Source: Porphyrobacter sp. (GTDB lineage Bacteria; Pseudomonadota; Alphaproteobacteria; Sphingomonadales; Sphingomonadaceae). Taken from it: 64,000 nt of DNA. The notes under the pieces are model-generated. The model was not told the DNA's origin. It made no database searches and saw nothing but the letters and a program-made list of their open reading frames with translations. Positions 18,023 to 27,954 of the stretch are shown one piece after another (position 1 is the stretch's first letter; the number at the start of each line of letters is the position of its first letter). The stretch spans positions 186,001 to 250,000 of the forward strand of contig WGLN01000011.1 of the NCBI GenBank assembly GCA_016125555.1, read 5' to 3'. The translations under genes and the position numbers were made by a program.

Positions 18023-19282
18023 ATGAATGCATCCGCCACTTCCGCCGCCGCTCCGGTTCGCGCCACCCCGGCCGACCTCACCATCGACGATGTCCGCGCC
18101 GCCGCGGCTCGGATTGCGGGCGCGGTGGTCGAAACGCCGATGATGCATTCGATCACGCTGTCGGAGATCACCGGCGCGGATATCTGGCTGAAGTTCGAGA
18201 ACCTGCAGTTCACCGCCGCCTACAAGGAACGCGGGGCCTTGAACGCGCTGCTCCAGCTCTCCGATGAACAGCGCGCCCGCGGCGTGATCGCGGCCTCGGC
18301 GGGGAACCACTCGCAGGGCCTGTCCTATCACGGCACCCGGCTCGGCGTGCCCGTCACCATCGTCATGCCGCGCACCACGCCCACGGTGAAGGTGATGCAG
18401 ACCGAAAGCGTCGGCGGCAAGGTGGTGCTGGAAGGCGAGACCTTCGACGAGGCCTATGCCCACGCAAGAAAGCTCGAGGGCGAGCTTGGTCTCACCTTCG
18501 TCCACCCCTTCGACGATCCCAAGGTCGCTGCGGGGGCGGGGACGGTCGCGCTCGAGATGTTCGCGGTGAAGGACGATCTCGACTGCATCGTGACCCCGAT
18601 CGGCGGGGGCGGCTTGATTTCGGGCATGGCGACGGTCGCCAAGGCGCTCAATCCGGCGATGGAGGTGGTCGGCGTGCAGGCGGCGCTGTTCCCGTCCATG
18701 TTCGACCGGATCAAGGGCGAGAACCTGCCCTGCGGCGGCGACACGCTGGCCGAAGGCATCGCGGTCAAGCAGCCGGGCGATTTCACCGCGCAGGTGATCG
18801 CCGAAAAGGTGGACGACATCCTGCTGGTCGACGAGCCCGCGCTCGAAAAGGCGGTCGCGCTGCTGCTCCAGATCGAGAAGACAGTGGTCGAGGGCGCGGG
18901 CGCGGCAGGGCTTGCCGCGGTGCTCGAGAACCCGGCGCGCTTTGCCGGCAAGAGCATCGGGCTGGTGCTGTGCGGCGGCAATATCGACACCCGCCTGCTC
19001 GCCAACGTGCTGCTGCGCGACCTCGCCCGGCAGGGGCGGCTGGCGCGGCTCAGGATCACCCTGCAGGATCGCCCCGGCGCGCTGTTCAAGGTGATGCGCC
19101 TGTTCGACGAGCACAACGTCAACATCATCGAAATCTATCACCAGCGGATCTTCACCACGCTGCCTGCCAAGGGCCTCATCACCGACATCGAATGCGAGGC
19201 CCGCGACGCCGAACAGGTCGAGCGGCTGGTTGATGGTCTGCGGGCCAAGGGCTACGCGGTGCAGCTCGTCGAGCTCGGCTGA
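18023..19282 (+). CDS. ilvA: Threonine ammonia-lyase (threonine dehydratase, biosynthetic)
   Basis: PLP enzyme converting threonine to 2-oxobutanoate for isoleucine synthesis. The PLP lysine is in FTAAYKERGALNALL, the phosphate-binding glycine loop is GGGGLISGMA, and a single C-terminal ACT domain (~330-419, beginning RLRITLQDRPGALFKVMRLF) suggests amino-acid regulation. The chosen start, ATG 18023, gives 419 residues; an in-frame TTG at 17984 would add 13 residues without better evidence. It is a single gene followed by a hairpin terminator at 19302. Confidence 0.94.
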   Translation: MNASATSAAAPVRATPADLTIDDVRAAAARIAGAVVETPMMHSITLSEITGADIWLKFENLQFTAAYKERGALNALLQLSDEQRARGVIAASAGNHSQGLSYHGTRLGVPVTIVMPRTTPTVKVMQTESVGGKVVLEGETFDEAYAHARKLEGELGLTFVHPFDDPKVAAGAGTVALEMFAVKDDLDCIVTPIGGGGLISGMATVAKALNPAMEVVGVQAALFPSMFDRIKGENLPCGGDTLAEGIAVKQPGDFTAQVIAEKVDDILLVDEPALEKAVALLLQIEKTVVEGAGAAGLAAVLENPARFAGKSIGLVLCGGNIDTRLLANVLLRDLARQGRLARLRITLQDRPGALFKVMRLFDEHNVNIIEIYHQRIFTTLPAKGLITDIECEARDAEQVERLVDGLRAKGYAVQLVELG

Positions 19283-19301
19283 GGGCAGCTGCGGGAGAAT
19301 T

Positions 19302-19324
19302 GCGCCGTTTCCGGCGCGTTTTCT
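19302..19324 (+). terminator. Probable rho-independent terminator after ilvA
   Basis: GCGCCG (19302-19307), loop TTTC, CGGCGC (19312-19317), then GTTTTCT. It lies 20 bases after the ilvA stop. The stem is short but GC-only, and the T-run is interrupted. Confidence 0.55.
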
Positions 19325-19463
19325 GCGACAGGTCGTGCTGGGCGCGACATTATTCGCACCGATTCATGGTTAAGGGACTTTTACCGCGGGGCTCCTGCAG
19401 GCATAACCTTACTTGCAGGTTAAGACTGCGTGATTCACTCCAGAGAGGACTGAGCCCCCCAAA

Positions 19464-20309
19464 GTGACGGCACCAATCCGCTTCCCCCGGTTCTTCGTGA
19501 CCAGCCCGGCTCCGTGCCCCTATCTGCCGGGTCGCAGCGAGCGGAAGGTGTTCACCGAGCTCAAGGGCCCGCACGCCGAACAGCTCAACGAGGCATTGGG
19601 GCGGATCGGCTTCCGGCGCAGCCAGACGGTCGCCTACCGCCCATCCTGCCTCGATTGCCAGGCCTGCGTTTCGGTGCGGGTGGTGGCGGGCAGTTTCCGC
19701 CCCTCGCCGAGCCAGAAGCGCGATCTCAAGCGCAACGACGACCTGATCGTCACCGAGTGCCGCCCCTGGGCGACCGACGAGCAGTTCGCGCTGCTCGCCC
19801 GCTATCTCGGCCAGCGCCACCCCGATGGCGGCATGGCGGCAATGGACGAACTCGACTACGCCGACATGATCGAGCACACCCCGGTGAGCAGCGTGGTCAC
19901 CGAGTATCGCGAGCCCGGCGCCAACGGCAAGCCGGGGCGCCTCGTCGGCGCCTGCCTGACCGACCGGCAGGGTGACGGGCTGTCGATGATCTATTCCTTC
20001 TACGAGCCCGATCACCCTGAGCGCGCCGGCCTCGGCAATTTCATTATCCTCGATCATATTCGCCGGGCCGCGGCTGAGGCATTGCCCTATGTCTATCTGG
20101 GTTACTGGGTCGAAGGCAGTCCGCGCATGCAATACAAGGTTCGCTACCGCCCGCTCGAGCGCCTGACGCGCGAGGGGTGGCAATTGATGGACCCCGATGA
20201 ACAGCACCGGCTGATCGCCGCGGCGACCGCGCCGCGCCAGCCGCAGGACGCGTCGCTGGCCGGCGCCCGAGGCAAGGATGGCCAGCCCGTCAAGTTTCCG
20301 GGTAGTTGA
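19464..20309 (+). CDS. bpt: Aspartate/glutamate leucyltransferase (Bpt), N-end-rule pathway
   Basis: Transfers Leu from leucyl-tRNA to proteins with N-terminal Asp or Glu, marking them for ClpS/ClpAP degradation; often annotated as arginyltransferase (Ate). The 281 residues contain the cysteine-rich N-terminal segment ([17 protein letters not shown], then [14 protein letters not shown]) and the C-terminal acetyltransferase-like fold with [17 protein letters not shown]. The start is GTG at 19464. Its 3' end overlaps the tamA coding start by 32 bases, linking it to the TAM genes. Confidence 0.94.
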   Translation: MTAPIRFPRFFVTSPAPCPYLPGRSERKVFTELKGPHAEQLNEALGRIGFRRSQTVAYRPSCLDCQACVSVRVVAGSFRPSPSQKRDLKRNDDLIVTECRPWATDEQFALLARYLGQRHPDGGMAAMDELDYADMIEHTPVSSVVTEYREPGANGKPGRLVGACLTDRQGDGLSMIYSFYEPDHPERAGLGNFIILDHIRRAAAEALPYVYLGYWVEGSPRMQYKVRYRPLERLTREGWQLMDPDEQHRLIAAATAPRQPQDASLAGARGKDGQPVKFPGS

Positions 20310-22629
20310 GCCGCGCGTTTTCCTGAGACAGGCTGTTCTCCTTGCGGCAAGCGCGGGTCCCGCCGCGCTCATGCTGATGGCCCAGCCGATCGCGGCGCAG
20401 GAAGCTGCGGCGAAGGACGCGCAGGCAGCCTCCGCCCCGCAGGACGCGCAGGAGGACGCCTCGGCGAGCGAACCCGCGCCGCCCGCGCAGCCTGCGCCGG
20501 TGCCGCCCTCGCTCGACGAACTCATCCCCCCGGCAGCGGTCGACAACCCGCAGGATTGGGCCGTGCAGGGCGTTGCCGACCCTGCGCCGGTGTCCCCGGC
20601 AACGCCCGCGGTCTCTCCCGACTTCGCCGAAACCGGCACTGATGCGGAGCAGGAAGCGCCCGCCTTTCTGCCCGAACCACCGCCCGGCCTGCAGCCTGCG
20701 CTCGATGGCGCGTTCGCCGATTTCTCGCTCGACATTCCCGAGCCGCTGCCGACCGATCCCGAGGTCGAAAACCTCGCCGGGATCGCCGCGCCGATGCTGG
20801 ACGAGATGCCGGAACTCGACGACGTCAAGGTCGGCGAACGGCTGGTGCTCGGCTTCCCCGCGGCCGAGGGCGCCTTCCCCGAACGCGGCGCGTTCATCGA
20901 CCGCTTCCGCGCGCTGTCCACCCTGCGCGAACTCGACGGCGACGAGGACACTCTCCCGCAGGTCGCCGCCCGGGCGCGCTCCGACGAGGAGCTGCTCAGC
21001 GAAATCCTGCGCACCTATGGCTATTACGATGGCGAGGTGGTGCGCCAGCTGTCCGGCGGGCGCCGCGGCGATGACGGCGCGGACGGCAGCGCCGCCACCG
21101 AGCCGAGTGTACGCTTCGACCTGCTGCCGGGACCGCGCTACAGCTTCGGCACCATCGATCTCGGGGCCTTCGCCGAGCTGCCGCAGCCCGACTACGGACG
21201 CCTGCGCGACGCTTTCGGCATCCAGCCGGGCGACCCGCTCTATGCCGACCGCATCGTCGAGCAGGAGACCGAGCTGCGCGTCGCGCTGGGCGAAAGCGGC
21301 TATCCCTTCGCCGAGATCGGCGATCCCTCGCTCTTGATCGACCACGCGCGGGAGGAGGGCGACCTCACCCTGCCGGTGACACCGAACGGGAAGTATGCTT
21401 TCGCCGGGGTCAACAGCAGCGATCCCAAGTTCCTTTCCAGCCGCCATCTCCAGCGCATCGCCCGCTTCGAGGACGGCGACATCTACCAGCAGAGCCTGGA
21501 GACCGACCTCAGGCGCGCGATTCTCGCCACGGGGCTCGTCTCGAGCGTCACGGTCACCCCGCGCCGGGTCGCGCCGCCCACGCAGGGCGAGCCCGGCGAA
21601 GTGGCGCTCGATGTCGACATGGAGCGCGCCAAGGTCCGCACCATCGCCGGGGCGATCGGCTACGGCAGCGAGGACGGCTTCAAGCTCGAGGGGCGCTGGG
21701 AGCACCGCAACTTCTTCCCGCCCGAAGGCGCGCTGCGGCTGCGCGGGATCATCGGCACGCGCGAGGCGCTCGCCAGCGTCGGGATCCGCCGCAACAATTT
21801 CCGCGGACGCGATCAGGTGCTGACCGCCGATCTCTACGCCAGCGACATCACCACCCAAGCGGTGGATTCGCGCGGCTTCGGTCTGCGCGCGACCTTCGAG
21901 AAGGTCTCCAACATCCTGTTCCAGAAGCCGGTCAGCTGGCAGCTCGGGGGCGAGCTGCTCTACACGGACGAGCGCAACCGGCTGCTGCGCACTGCGCCCG
22001 GCGTCACCCAGCCGCGCCGCACCTACCTGATCGGGGGACTGTTCGGCAGCATCACGCTCGACCAGAGCGACGACCTGCTCGATCCCACCACCGGCTACCG
22101 CACGACGCTGTTTCTCGCGCCCGAAGTGTCGCGCTCGCAGGGAAGCGAGACCTTTTACCTGCGCGCCCAGGCCGACGCGAGCTACTATCAGTCGCTGGGT
22201 TCGACCGTGCTCGCCGGGCGGGTGCGCGCGGCGACCATCCAGGGTGCGCCGGCCTCCGACATCGCGCCCTCGCGCAGGCTCTATTCCGGTGGCGGCGGAT
22301 CGGTGCGAGGCTACGGCTTTCAGGGCGTCGGCCCGCGCGATGCACTCGGCAACCCGATCGGCGGGGCGAGCCTCGTCGAGCTCTCGCTCGAGGCGCGCAT
22401 CCAGACCCCGCTGTTCGACGGGGCGCTGGAGGTGGTGCCCTTCGTCGATGCCGGTTCGGTCGGGCGCGGCTCGACGCCGGACTTCTCCGAGGTGCGCTAC
22501 GGCGCAGGGGTGGGCATCCGTTACAAGACCGGCTTCGGCCCGATCCGCGTCGATGTCGCCACGCCCATCAACCCGGGACCCTTTGACAGCCCGGTGGTCG
22601 TCTATGTCAGTCTCGGGCAGGCGTTCTGA
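20278..22629 (+). CDS. tamA: TamA, outer-membrane beta-barrel of the translocation and assembly module
   Basis: Omp85-family outer-membrane protein that, with TamB, helps insert autotransporters and other barrels. The 783-residue protein has an N-terminal signal ([19 protein letters not shown]), a Pro/Ala/Asp-rich stretch (~45-150), POTRA-like domains (~210-450) and a C-terminal bacterial surface antigen barrel (~460-783) ending in VYVSLGQAF. The barrel carries the family's [20 protein letters not shown] lid loop. The ATG at 20278 lies inside the bpt 3' end, with AGGCAAGG just upstream. Its stop overlaps the tamB start (TGATG). Confidence 0.92.
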   Translation: MASPSSFRVVEPRVFLRQAVLLAASAGPAALMLMAQPIAAQEAAAKDAQAASAPQDAQEDASASEPAPPAQPAPVPPSLDELIPPAAVDNPQDWAVQGVADPAPVSPATPAVSPDFAETGTDAEQEAPAFLPEPPPGLQPALDGAFADFSLDIPEPLPTDPEVENLAGIAAPMLDEMPELDDVKVGERLVLGFPAAEGAFPERGAFIDRFRALSTLRELDGDEDTLPQVAARARSDEELLSEILRTYGYYDGEVVRQLSGGRRGDDGADGSAATEPSVRFDLLPGPRYSFGTIDLGAFAELPQPDYGRLRDAFGIQPGDPLYADRIVEQETELRVALGESGYPFAEIGDPSLLIDHAREEGDLTLPVTPNGKYAFAGVNSSDPKFLSSRHLQRIARFEDGDIYQQSLETDLRRAILATGLVSSVTVTPRRVAPPTQGEPGEVALDVDMERAKVRTIAGAIGYGSEDGFKLEGRWEHRNFFPPEGALRLRGIIGTREALASVGIRRNNFRGRDQVLTADLYASDITTQAVDSRGFGLRATFEKVSNILFQKPVSWQLGGELLYTDERNRLLRTAPGVTQPRRTYLIGGLFGSITLDQSDDLLDPTTGYRTTLFLAPEVSRSQGSETFYLRAQADASYYQSLGSTVLAGRVRAATIQGAPASDIAPSRRLYSGGGGSVRGYGFQGVGPRDALGNPIGGASLVELSLEARIQTPLFDGALEVVPFVDAGSVGRGSTPDFSEVRYGAGVGIRYKTGFGPIRVDVATPINPGPFDSPVVVYVSLGQAF

Positions 22630-25600
22630 TGGCGGCGGAAGAGGACCTTGCCCCCGCCGGCTCGGAGCCGGTCGAGGATGCCCCGAGGCGCCGCCGGCGG
22701 CGGGTATGGGGCAAGCGGATCGGCTGGGCGCTGGCGCTGCTGGTCACCCCGTTCCTGCTGATCGCGGGGTTTCTTGCCACCCCGATCGGCAAGCGCTTCA
22801 TCGCCGACCAGATCGCCGCGGTGGCCCCCGCATCGGGCTTGCGTTTCAGCGTCGGGCGGATCGAGGGGGATGTCTATCGCACTGCGCTGCTGCATGACGT
22901 CAAGGTCAGCGATCCCAAGGGCGTGTTCCTGACCATCCCCGAGGTCGCGCTCGACTGGCGGCCGCTCAACTGGCTGTGGAGCGGGCTCGACATCCGCGAG
23001 GTGACCGCGCGGCGCGGGCGGCTCAGGCGTCTTCCCGAACTGCTCCCCGGCGATCCGAACGCGCCTGTGCTTCCCAATTTCGACATCCGCGTCGACAAGC
23101 TGGAGGTCGACGATCTGGTGCTCGCACCCGGCGTGGCGACGGACGAGGCCGAGCGGGTCGATGCGCATGCGCAGGTCGATATCCGGCAGGGCCGGGCGCT
23201 GGTCGATCTGAAGGCGCAGCTCGGTGCGCGCGACCGGATCGCGCTGCTGCTCGATGCCGAGCCCGACGGCGACCGGTTCGATCTCGCCGCCGATTACCGC
23301 GCACCGGCCGGCGGTGTGCTGGCGGGGCTCGCCGGGTTTACGGACGGCTACGCCGCACGCATCGCCGGGGACGGGACATGGCAGCACTGGCGCGGCACCG
23401 CGGTGGCCCGGCGTCTGCCGGTCTCTGCGAAGCCCGGTGCGAAAACCCCGCCGGTTGCCGCATTCCAGATCAGCAATGATGCCGGCAAATACGGCATTCT
23501 GGGTCAGCTGCACCCCGGCCTTGCAGGCGATGACTTGGTCGCGCGCGCGGTGGGCGATACGGTTTCGCTGGCAGCAAGCTTCACGCTCGACAATTCGGTG
23601 GTCGAAGGGCGCAGTGCGCTCATCACCCGCGGGCTCGATCTGCGTGCCGCGGGGGTGGTCGACCTTGCCGACAATGTCGTCGATGGCGCGCGCACCCGGC
23701 TGACGTTGCGCGATCCGGCGCTGCTGGGGCCGGACGTTCGGCTCGAGGACGCGGCGCTTGCCGCCGATCTCGAAGGGCCGTTCCGCGACCTCGGGATCGA
23801 TCACCGCCTGTCGGTCGGTCGGCTCGTGGCCAGCGGCGTGAGCGCACGCGGGCTCGTGCAGGAGGGGCTGGCGCGCTATGACGGGGAGGCGCTGTCGGTG
23901 CCGCTGGCTCTCACCGCCGAGCGGGTCACGACCGGCTATGCCCTTGCCGACCCGCGGCTCGTCAACGGGCGGGTGACCGGCGATCTGGTCTACGACCTTT
24001 CGCGCAGCCTCATCACCGCAGATGCCGCGCACATCGTCTTTCCCGGTCTCGAGGCGACGCTTGCGCTGCGCGGCGACATCGGTGCGGGCACCTATGCGCT
24101 CTCCGGCCCGGTGAGCGCCCGCGGCTTGAAGGTCGAGGGTGCAGGCGTGGCGAACGCCACCGCGAGGATCGCCGCGCGCTTCGGTCCCGATGTGCCGTGG
24201 AGCCTCGACGCGAAGCTTTCGGGCACGCTGGCACAGGTGAGCAACGACACGCTTGCAAGCCTCGCGGGCGAGCGCATCCGCTTCGACGGAGCGATGGGCG
24301 TCGGGGCGGCGCGGCCGCTGGTGCTGCGAAACGTGCGGATCGACAGCCCGCGCCTCACTGCCAGCCTCGATACGAAGGTCGAGGACGGGAACACAGTGAT
24401 TGCGGGAAGCGGCCGGCAGACCGATTATGGGGCCTTCACGTTCGACGCGACGCTCGCCGATGACGGGCCGCGCGGCGAACTGGTGCTCGCAAGCCCCTAT
24501 CCCGCCGCCGGTCTCAAGAACGTCCATGTCGCGATAGCCCCGAGCGAGGACGGCTTCGCTCTCGACGTGTCGGGGGGCTCGTTGCTCGGGCCGTTCGAGG
24601 GGCAGCTGGACCTGATCCTGCCCGAGACCGGCCCGACCCGCGTCGCGATCGAGCGGCTCGAAGTGTACCGCACCGACGTCACCGGCGCGGTGGTGCTCGG
24701 CGATGCGGGGCCTTCGGGCGATCTCGCGCTCAGCGGCGGCGGGGTGGATGGGACGCTCGATTTCCGGCCCGGCCAGGGTGAAGCGGTGGCCTTTGACGTC
24801 GACCTCGCGCTGCGCAACGCGCGTTTCGGCGGGGCGACCCCGATCGCGGTCACCCGCGCCGATATCGCCGCCAAGGGCAGCTTCGGCGGGGGCGACACGG
24901 TGATCAGTGCCGATGTCAGCGGTCGCGGGTTCGAATATGGCGGGCTCTATCTCGCCAGCTTCACCGCCGATGCCGAGATCGCCGGCGGGCGCGGGACCGT
25001 CACCGGCGGGATCGCCGGGCGGCGCGAGGACCGCTTCGCGCTCAACTTCGATGCGCGGTTCGCACCGGAGCGCATCGCGGCGGTCGCGCGCGGCAGCTAT
25101 GGCGGGACGGCGATCACCATGCCGCGCCGCGCGGTCCTCACCAAGACTGCCGAGGGCGGCTGGCAACTCGCCAAGACCCAGGTGGGCTTCGGCGGCGGCT
25201 ACGCCATCCTCGAGGGCACGCTCGGCGGGGAGAGGACCGAATTCGAAGCCAAGCTTGCCAACATGCCCCTGCGGCTGCTCGACATCGCCGGGGCGGACCT
25301 GGGGCTGGGCGGACAGCTTTCGGGCATCATCGACTACAGCCAGACGGGCGCTGCCGCCCCGACCGCGCGGGCGCGGATCAAGATCGACCGCTTCAGCCGC
25401 GCCGGGCTGGTGCTGTCCTCGAAGCCGGTCGGCGTGCTCGGGGTGATCGACCTCAACGCCGAGCGGCTCACCGCCGCCGCGCGGCTCACCGAGGACGGGG
25501 ACCGGCTCGGCGACATCGCGTTGCGGATCACCGATCTGCCCGCCGGAAGCGGCATCGCCGACCGGCTGATGAACGGGCGGCTGCGCGGGCGACTGATGTT

Positions 25601-26876
25601 CGAGGGGGCGGCCGAGACCCTGTGGCGGCTCGCGGCCATCGAGGCCTTCGACCTGACCGGCCCGCTCACCGTCGCCGCGCGCGCCACCGGCACGCTCGCC
25701 GACCCGCGCATCGACGGCACGCTGGCGAGCGACGACCTCACCGTCTCGAGCGCACTCACCGGGACGCGCATCACCGGGGTCAGCGCGCGCGGGCGCTTCG
25801 CCGGATCGCGGCTCGAGCTCACGCGCTTCTCCGGCGCGACCGCGGGCGGCGGCACGGTGAGCGGCAGCGGCACGGTCGACCTTGCCGGCATGGGCGCGGG
25901 CCGCGGGCCGAAGCTTGACCTGCGCGCCGCGGCCAAGGATGCGCGGCTGCTCAACGCCAACGGGCTTGCGGCGACCATCACCGGGCCGCTGCGGATCGTC
26001 TCCAGCGGCATCGGCGGGACGATCGCCGGGCGTGTGAAAATCGACCGCGCCAGCTGGGCGCTGGGCACCGCGGGCGAGGACATGGCGTTGCCCCAGATCG
26101 CCACCCGCGAGATCAACGGCGAGGACGGCCGCGCGCGCGAGACCGTGTCGGGCCGCGATGCGGCGTGGCGCTATCTCGTCAATGCCTCGGCGCCGAGCCG
26201 GGTCAGCGTCAGGGGGATGGGGCTGGACAGCGAATGGGGCATCGACATCGCGCTGCGCGGCACGGTCGACGATCCGCGCATCGGCGGCAGCGCCCGGCTG
26301 GTGCGCGGTGCCTACACCTTCGCCGGCACCCGCTTCGAGCTCACGCGCGGTCGCATCCAGTTCGACGAGAACGAGCCGATCGATCCGCGGCTCGACATCC
26401 TTGCGGAGACCAGCCGGAGCGGCACCAATGTCGACATCGCGATCACCGGCAATGCGCAGTCACCCAACATCAACTTCTCCTCCGACCCGGCCCTGCCCGA
26501 GGAGGAAATCCTCGCGCGGCTGCTGTTCGGCGGATCGGTGACCTCGCTTTCGGCGACCGACGCGGTGCAGCTTGCCGCGGCGATCGCCTCGCTGCAGGGC
26601 GGGGGCGGGGGGCTCGACCCGATCGGCCAGCTGCGCCGCTCGATCGGCCTCGACCAACTGCGCATCGTCGGTGCCGACCCGCTGATCGGGCGCGGCACCG
26701 GGGTGGCGCTCGGCAAGAACATCGGGCGGCACATCTATGTCGAACTGGTCACCGACGGGCAGGGTTACAGCGCCACCACGGTCGAATACCGGATCACCAG
26801 CTGGCTCTCGCTGCTCGGCACGGTCTCGACGATCGGCCGCGACAGCGTGCTGGCCGAGGTCAGCAAGGATTATTGA
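22629..26876 (+). CDS. tamB: TamB, translocation and assembly module inner-membrane component (DUF490)
   Basis: Very long periplasm-spanning protein (1415 residues) anchored by an N-terminal helix (about residues 34-56, IGWALALLVTPFLLIAGFLA). Most of the length is repetitive beta-rich AsmA/TamB-type sequence. The C-terminal DUF490 domain (about 1050-1415) includes the typical PNINFSSDPALPEEEILARL and the final ITSWLSLLGTV. TamB is proposed to move lipids or unfolded outer-membrane proteins across the periplasm with TamA. The TGATG overlap with tamA supports stoichiometric expression. Confidence 0.93.
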   Translation: MAAEEDLAPAGSEPVEDAPRRRRRRVWGKRIGWALALLVTPFLLIAGFLATPIGKRFIADQIAAVAPASGLRFSVGRIEGDVYRTALLHDVKVSDPKGVFLTIPEVALDWRPLNWLWSGLDIREVTARRGRLRRLPELLPGDPNAPVLPNFDIRVDKLEVDDLVLAPGVATDEAERVDAHAQVDIRQGRALVDLKAQLGARDRIALLLDAEPDGDRFDLAADYRAPAGGVLAGLAGFTDGYAARIAGDGTWQHWRGTAVARRLPVSAKPGAKTPPVAAFQISNDAGKYGILGQLHPGLAGDDLVARAVGDTVSLAASFTLDNSVVEGRSALITRGLDLRAAGVVDLADNVVDGARTRLTLRDPALLGPDVRLEDAALAADLEGPFRDLGIDHRLSVGRLVASGVSARGLVQEGLARYDGEALSVPLALTAERVTTGYALADPRLVNGRVTGDLVYDLSRSLITADAAHIVFPGLEATLALRGDIGAGTYALSGPVSARGLKVEGAGVANATARIAARFGPDVPWSLDAKLSGTLAQVSNDTLASLAGERIRFDGAMGVGAARPLVLRNVRIDSPRLTASLDTKVEDGNTVIAGSGRQTDYGAFTFDATLADDGPRGELVLASPYPAAGLKNVHVAIAPSEDGFALDVSGGSLLGPFEGQLDLILPETGPTRVAIERLEVYRTDVTGAVVLGDAGPSGDLALSGGGVDGTLDFRPGQGEAVAFDVDLALRNARFGGATPIAVTRADIAAKGSFGGGDTVISADVSGRGFEYGGLYLASFTADAEIAGGRGTVTGGIAGRREDRFALNFDARFAPERIAAVARGSYGGTAITMPRRAVLTKTAEGGWQLAKTQVGFGGGYAILEGTLGGERTEFEAKLANMPLRLLDIAGADLGLGGQLSGIIDYSQTGAAAPTARARIKIDRFSRAGLVLSSKPVGVLGVIDLNAERLTAAARLTEDGDRLGDIALRITDLPAGSGIADRLMNGRLRGRLMFEGAAETLWRLAAIEAFDLTGPLTVAARATGTLADPRIDGTLASDDLTVSSALTGTRITGVSARGRFAGSRLELTRFSGATAGGGTVSGSGTVDLAGMGAGRGPKLDLRAAAKDARLLNANGLAATITGPLRIVSSGIGGTIAGRVKIDRASWALGTAGEDMALPQIATREINGEDGRARETVSGRDAAWRYLVNASAPSRVSVRGMGLDSEWGIDIALRGTVDDPRIGGSARLVRGAYTFAGTRFELTRGRIQFDENEPIDPRLDILAETSRSGTNVDIAITGNAQSPNINFSSDPALPEEEILARLLFGGSVTSLSATDAVQLAAAIASLQGGGGGLDPIGQLRRSIGLDQLRIVGADPLIGRGTGVALGKNIGRHIYVELVTDGQGYSATTVEYRITSWLSLLGTVSTIGRDSVLAEVSKDY

Positions 26877-26888
26877 GGAACACGCGCT

Positions 26889-27524
26889 TTACGCGCTGCC
26901 GCTCATGTAGAGCTCCGCCTCGGCAGCGCGGCGGCGCACGAGTCCCTTCATCACCCGTCCGCCCGCGCGGTTCCAGCGGGCGAATTCGCCTGCGGCGGCG
27001 GCGAAATCCCCTGCACGGTGGCGCGCGGTCAGCGTGGCGCGGGCGATCGCTCCGGTGTTGTAGTGGAAGCTGACGAGGGCATCGAACTGCGCCTGGCTGG
27101 TCGGCGCGTCCCCGATGGCGGCGGCGACCTCGGCCGCGTGGCGTTGAAGATCGGCGAGGAGCCGATCATCGCACTGTGCCTGGGTCCAGAGCGTGTCGGG
27201 GCCGATGGTCTCCCCCGTGCTGTCGTCGCGGCCCGTCGCACCCCAGCCGATTGTCCAGGGCGCCCCGCCCGTGCCCGGATCGGGATAGGCAGCGATCATC
27301 CCGTCGGGCCGCAGCCGGGCGCACCCCTCGAACCGCTTGATCAGCGCGAGTCCTGCCTCCCCGACGCTGCGGGGTGGTGAAAGGCGCCCGGCTGCCGATG
27401 GCACGCAGGCCATTTCGCCCTGCGTCTCAGGCGCCACCGGGTGAGCGTTTTCAGGTGCAGTGCGCGCCGGCGACAGCAGGCGGCGCAGGAAGGCGAAGAG
27501 TGGCGGATCGGAACGCGGCATCAT
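26889..27524 (-). CDS. Lysozyme, glycoside hydrolase family 24
   Basis: 211-residue muramidase related to T4/P21 endolysins. The catalytic region is visible: IKRFEGCARLRPDG (catalytic Glu in FEG), AYPDPGTGGAPWTIGWGATG (Asp and Thr partners), and the helical lobe with FDALVSFHYNTGAIARATL and MKGLVRRRAAEAELY. The first ~60 residues are low-complexity with no clear signal peptide. The start is ATG 27524 (or 27521). No holin, spanin or other phage gene is nearby, so this is probably a host wall enzyme or domesticated endolysin rather than an active prophage remnant. Confidence 0.88.
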   Translation of the reverse strand: MMPRSDPPLFAFLRRLLSPARTAPENAHPVAPETQGEMACVPSAAGRLSPPRSVGEAGLALIKRFEGCARLRPDGMIAAYPDPGTGGAPWTIGWGATGRDDSTGETIGPDTLWTQAQCDDRLLADLQRHAAEVAAAIGDAPTSQAQFDALVSFHYNTGAIARATLTARHRAGDFAAAAGEFARWNRAGGRVMKGLVRRRAAEAELYMSGSA

Positions 27525-27630
27525 GACAGGGCACCTCGCGAAAGGGTCGGACGAGGCGCGGGAATTAGGCAGGTTCCGCGCCAGTAGGAAAACGAAGAAT
27601 GCATGCCGAGTGCTTCGCAGGGCGACCGCT

Positions 27631-27679
27631 TGTAAAGAGCTCTTGACTGACAAGAGGTCTTTACAGTAAAGGACTCTTG
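27631..27679. promoter_or_regulatory. Triple half-site operator upstream of the XRE regulator
   Basis: Three alternating copies of a 15-base half-site lie in a row. Copy A is TGTAAAGAGCTCTTG at 27631-27645. Copy B is inverted, CAAGAGGTCTTTACA at 27651-27665; its complement matches A at 14 of 15 positions. Copy C is AGTAAAGGACTCTTG at 27665-27679, matching A at 12 of 15. A and B form a near-perfect dyad around ACTGA. A TTGACT -35-like hexamer (27643-27648) lies inside the dyad, so a bound repressor would cover the promoter. The downstream HTH protein is the obvious candidate binder. Confidence 0.7.
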
Positions 27680-27747
27680 TCAGCCGCCGAATCACTTCCC
27701 GGAGGCAGGCACCGCCAGCAACCGTTTCAACCGCAGAGTCGCCAACC

Positions 27748-27954
27748 GTGGAAAACCACCTCAAACACTTCCGCGAACAGCACGGCTGGAGCCAGGGCGA
27801 ACTCGCCCGCCGGCTGGGGGTCTCGCGCCAGACGATCAACGCGGTCGAGACCGACAAGTATGATCCTTCGCTGCCGCTGGCGCTGCGCATGGCGCGGCTG
27901 TTCGGCGTCAGCGTGCCCGAATTGTTCATCGATCACTGGGAGCCCGAAGCATGA
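27748..27954 (+). CDS. XRE-family helix-turn-helix regulator (small, Cro/C1 type)
   Basis: A 68-residue protein that is essentially one Cro/C1 HTH domain: FREQHGWSQGELARRLGVSR followed by QTINAVETDKYDPSLPLALR and a hydrophobic end. The start is GTG at 27748. It overlaps the next membrane-protein gene by ATGA. A strong set of inverted half-sites lies 70-120 bases upstream, so autoregulation is likely. Such small regulators paired with a membrane protein are common, but the signal they respond to is usually unknown. Confidence 0.88.
   Translation: MENHLKHFREQHGWSQGELARRLGVSRQTINAVETDKYDPSLPLALRMARLFGVSVPELFIDHWEPEA

Noticed and set aside
19370..19384. CtrA-like site TTAA-N7-TTAC before bpt
   Set aside because: One half-site deviates and there is no supporting promoter architecture; chance is likely.
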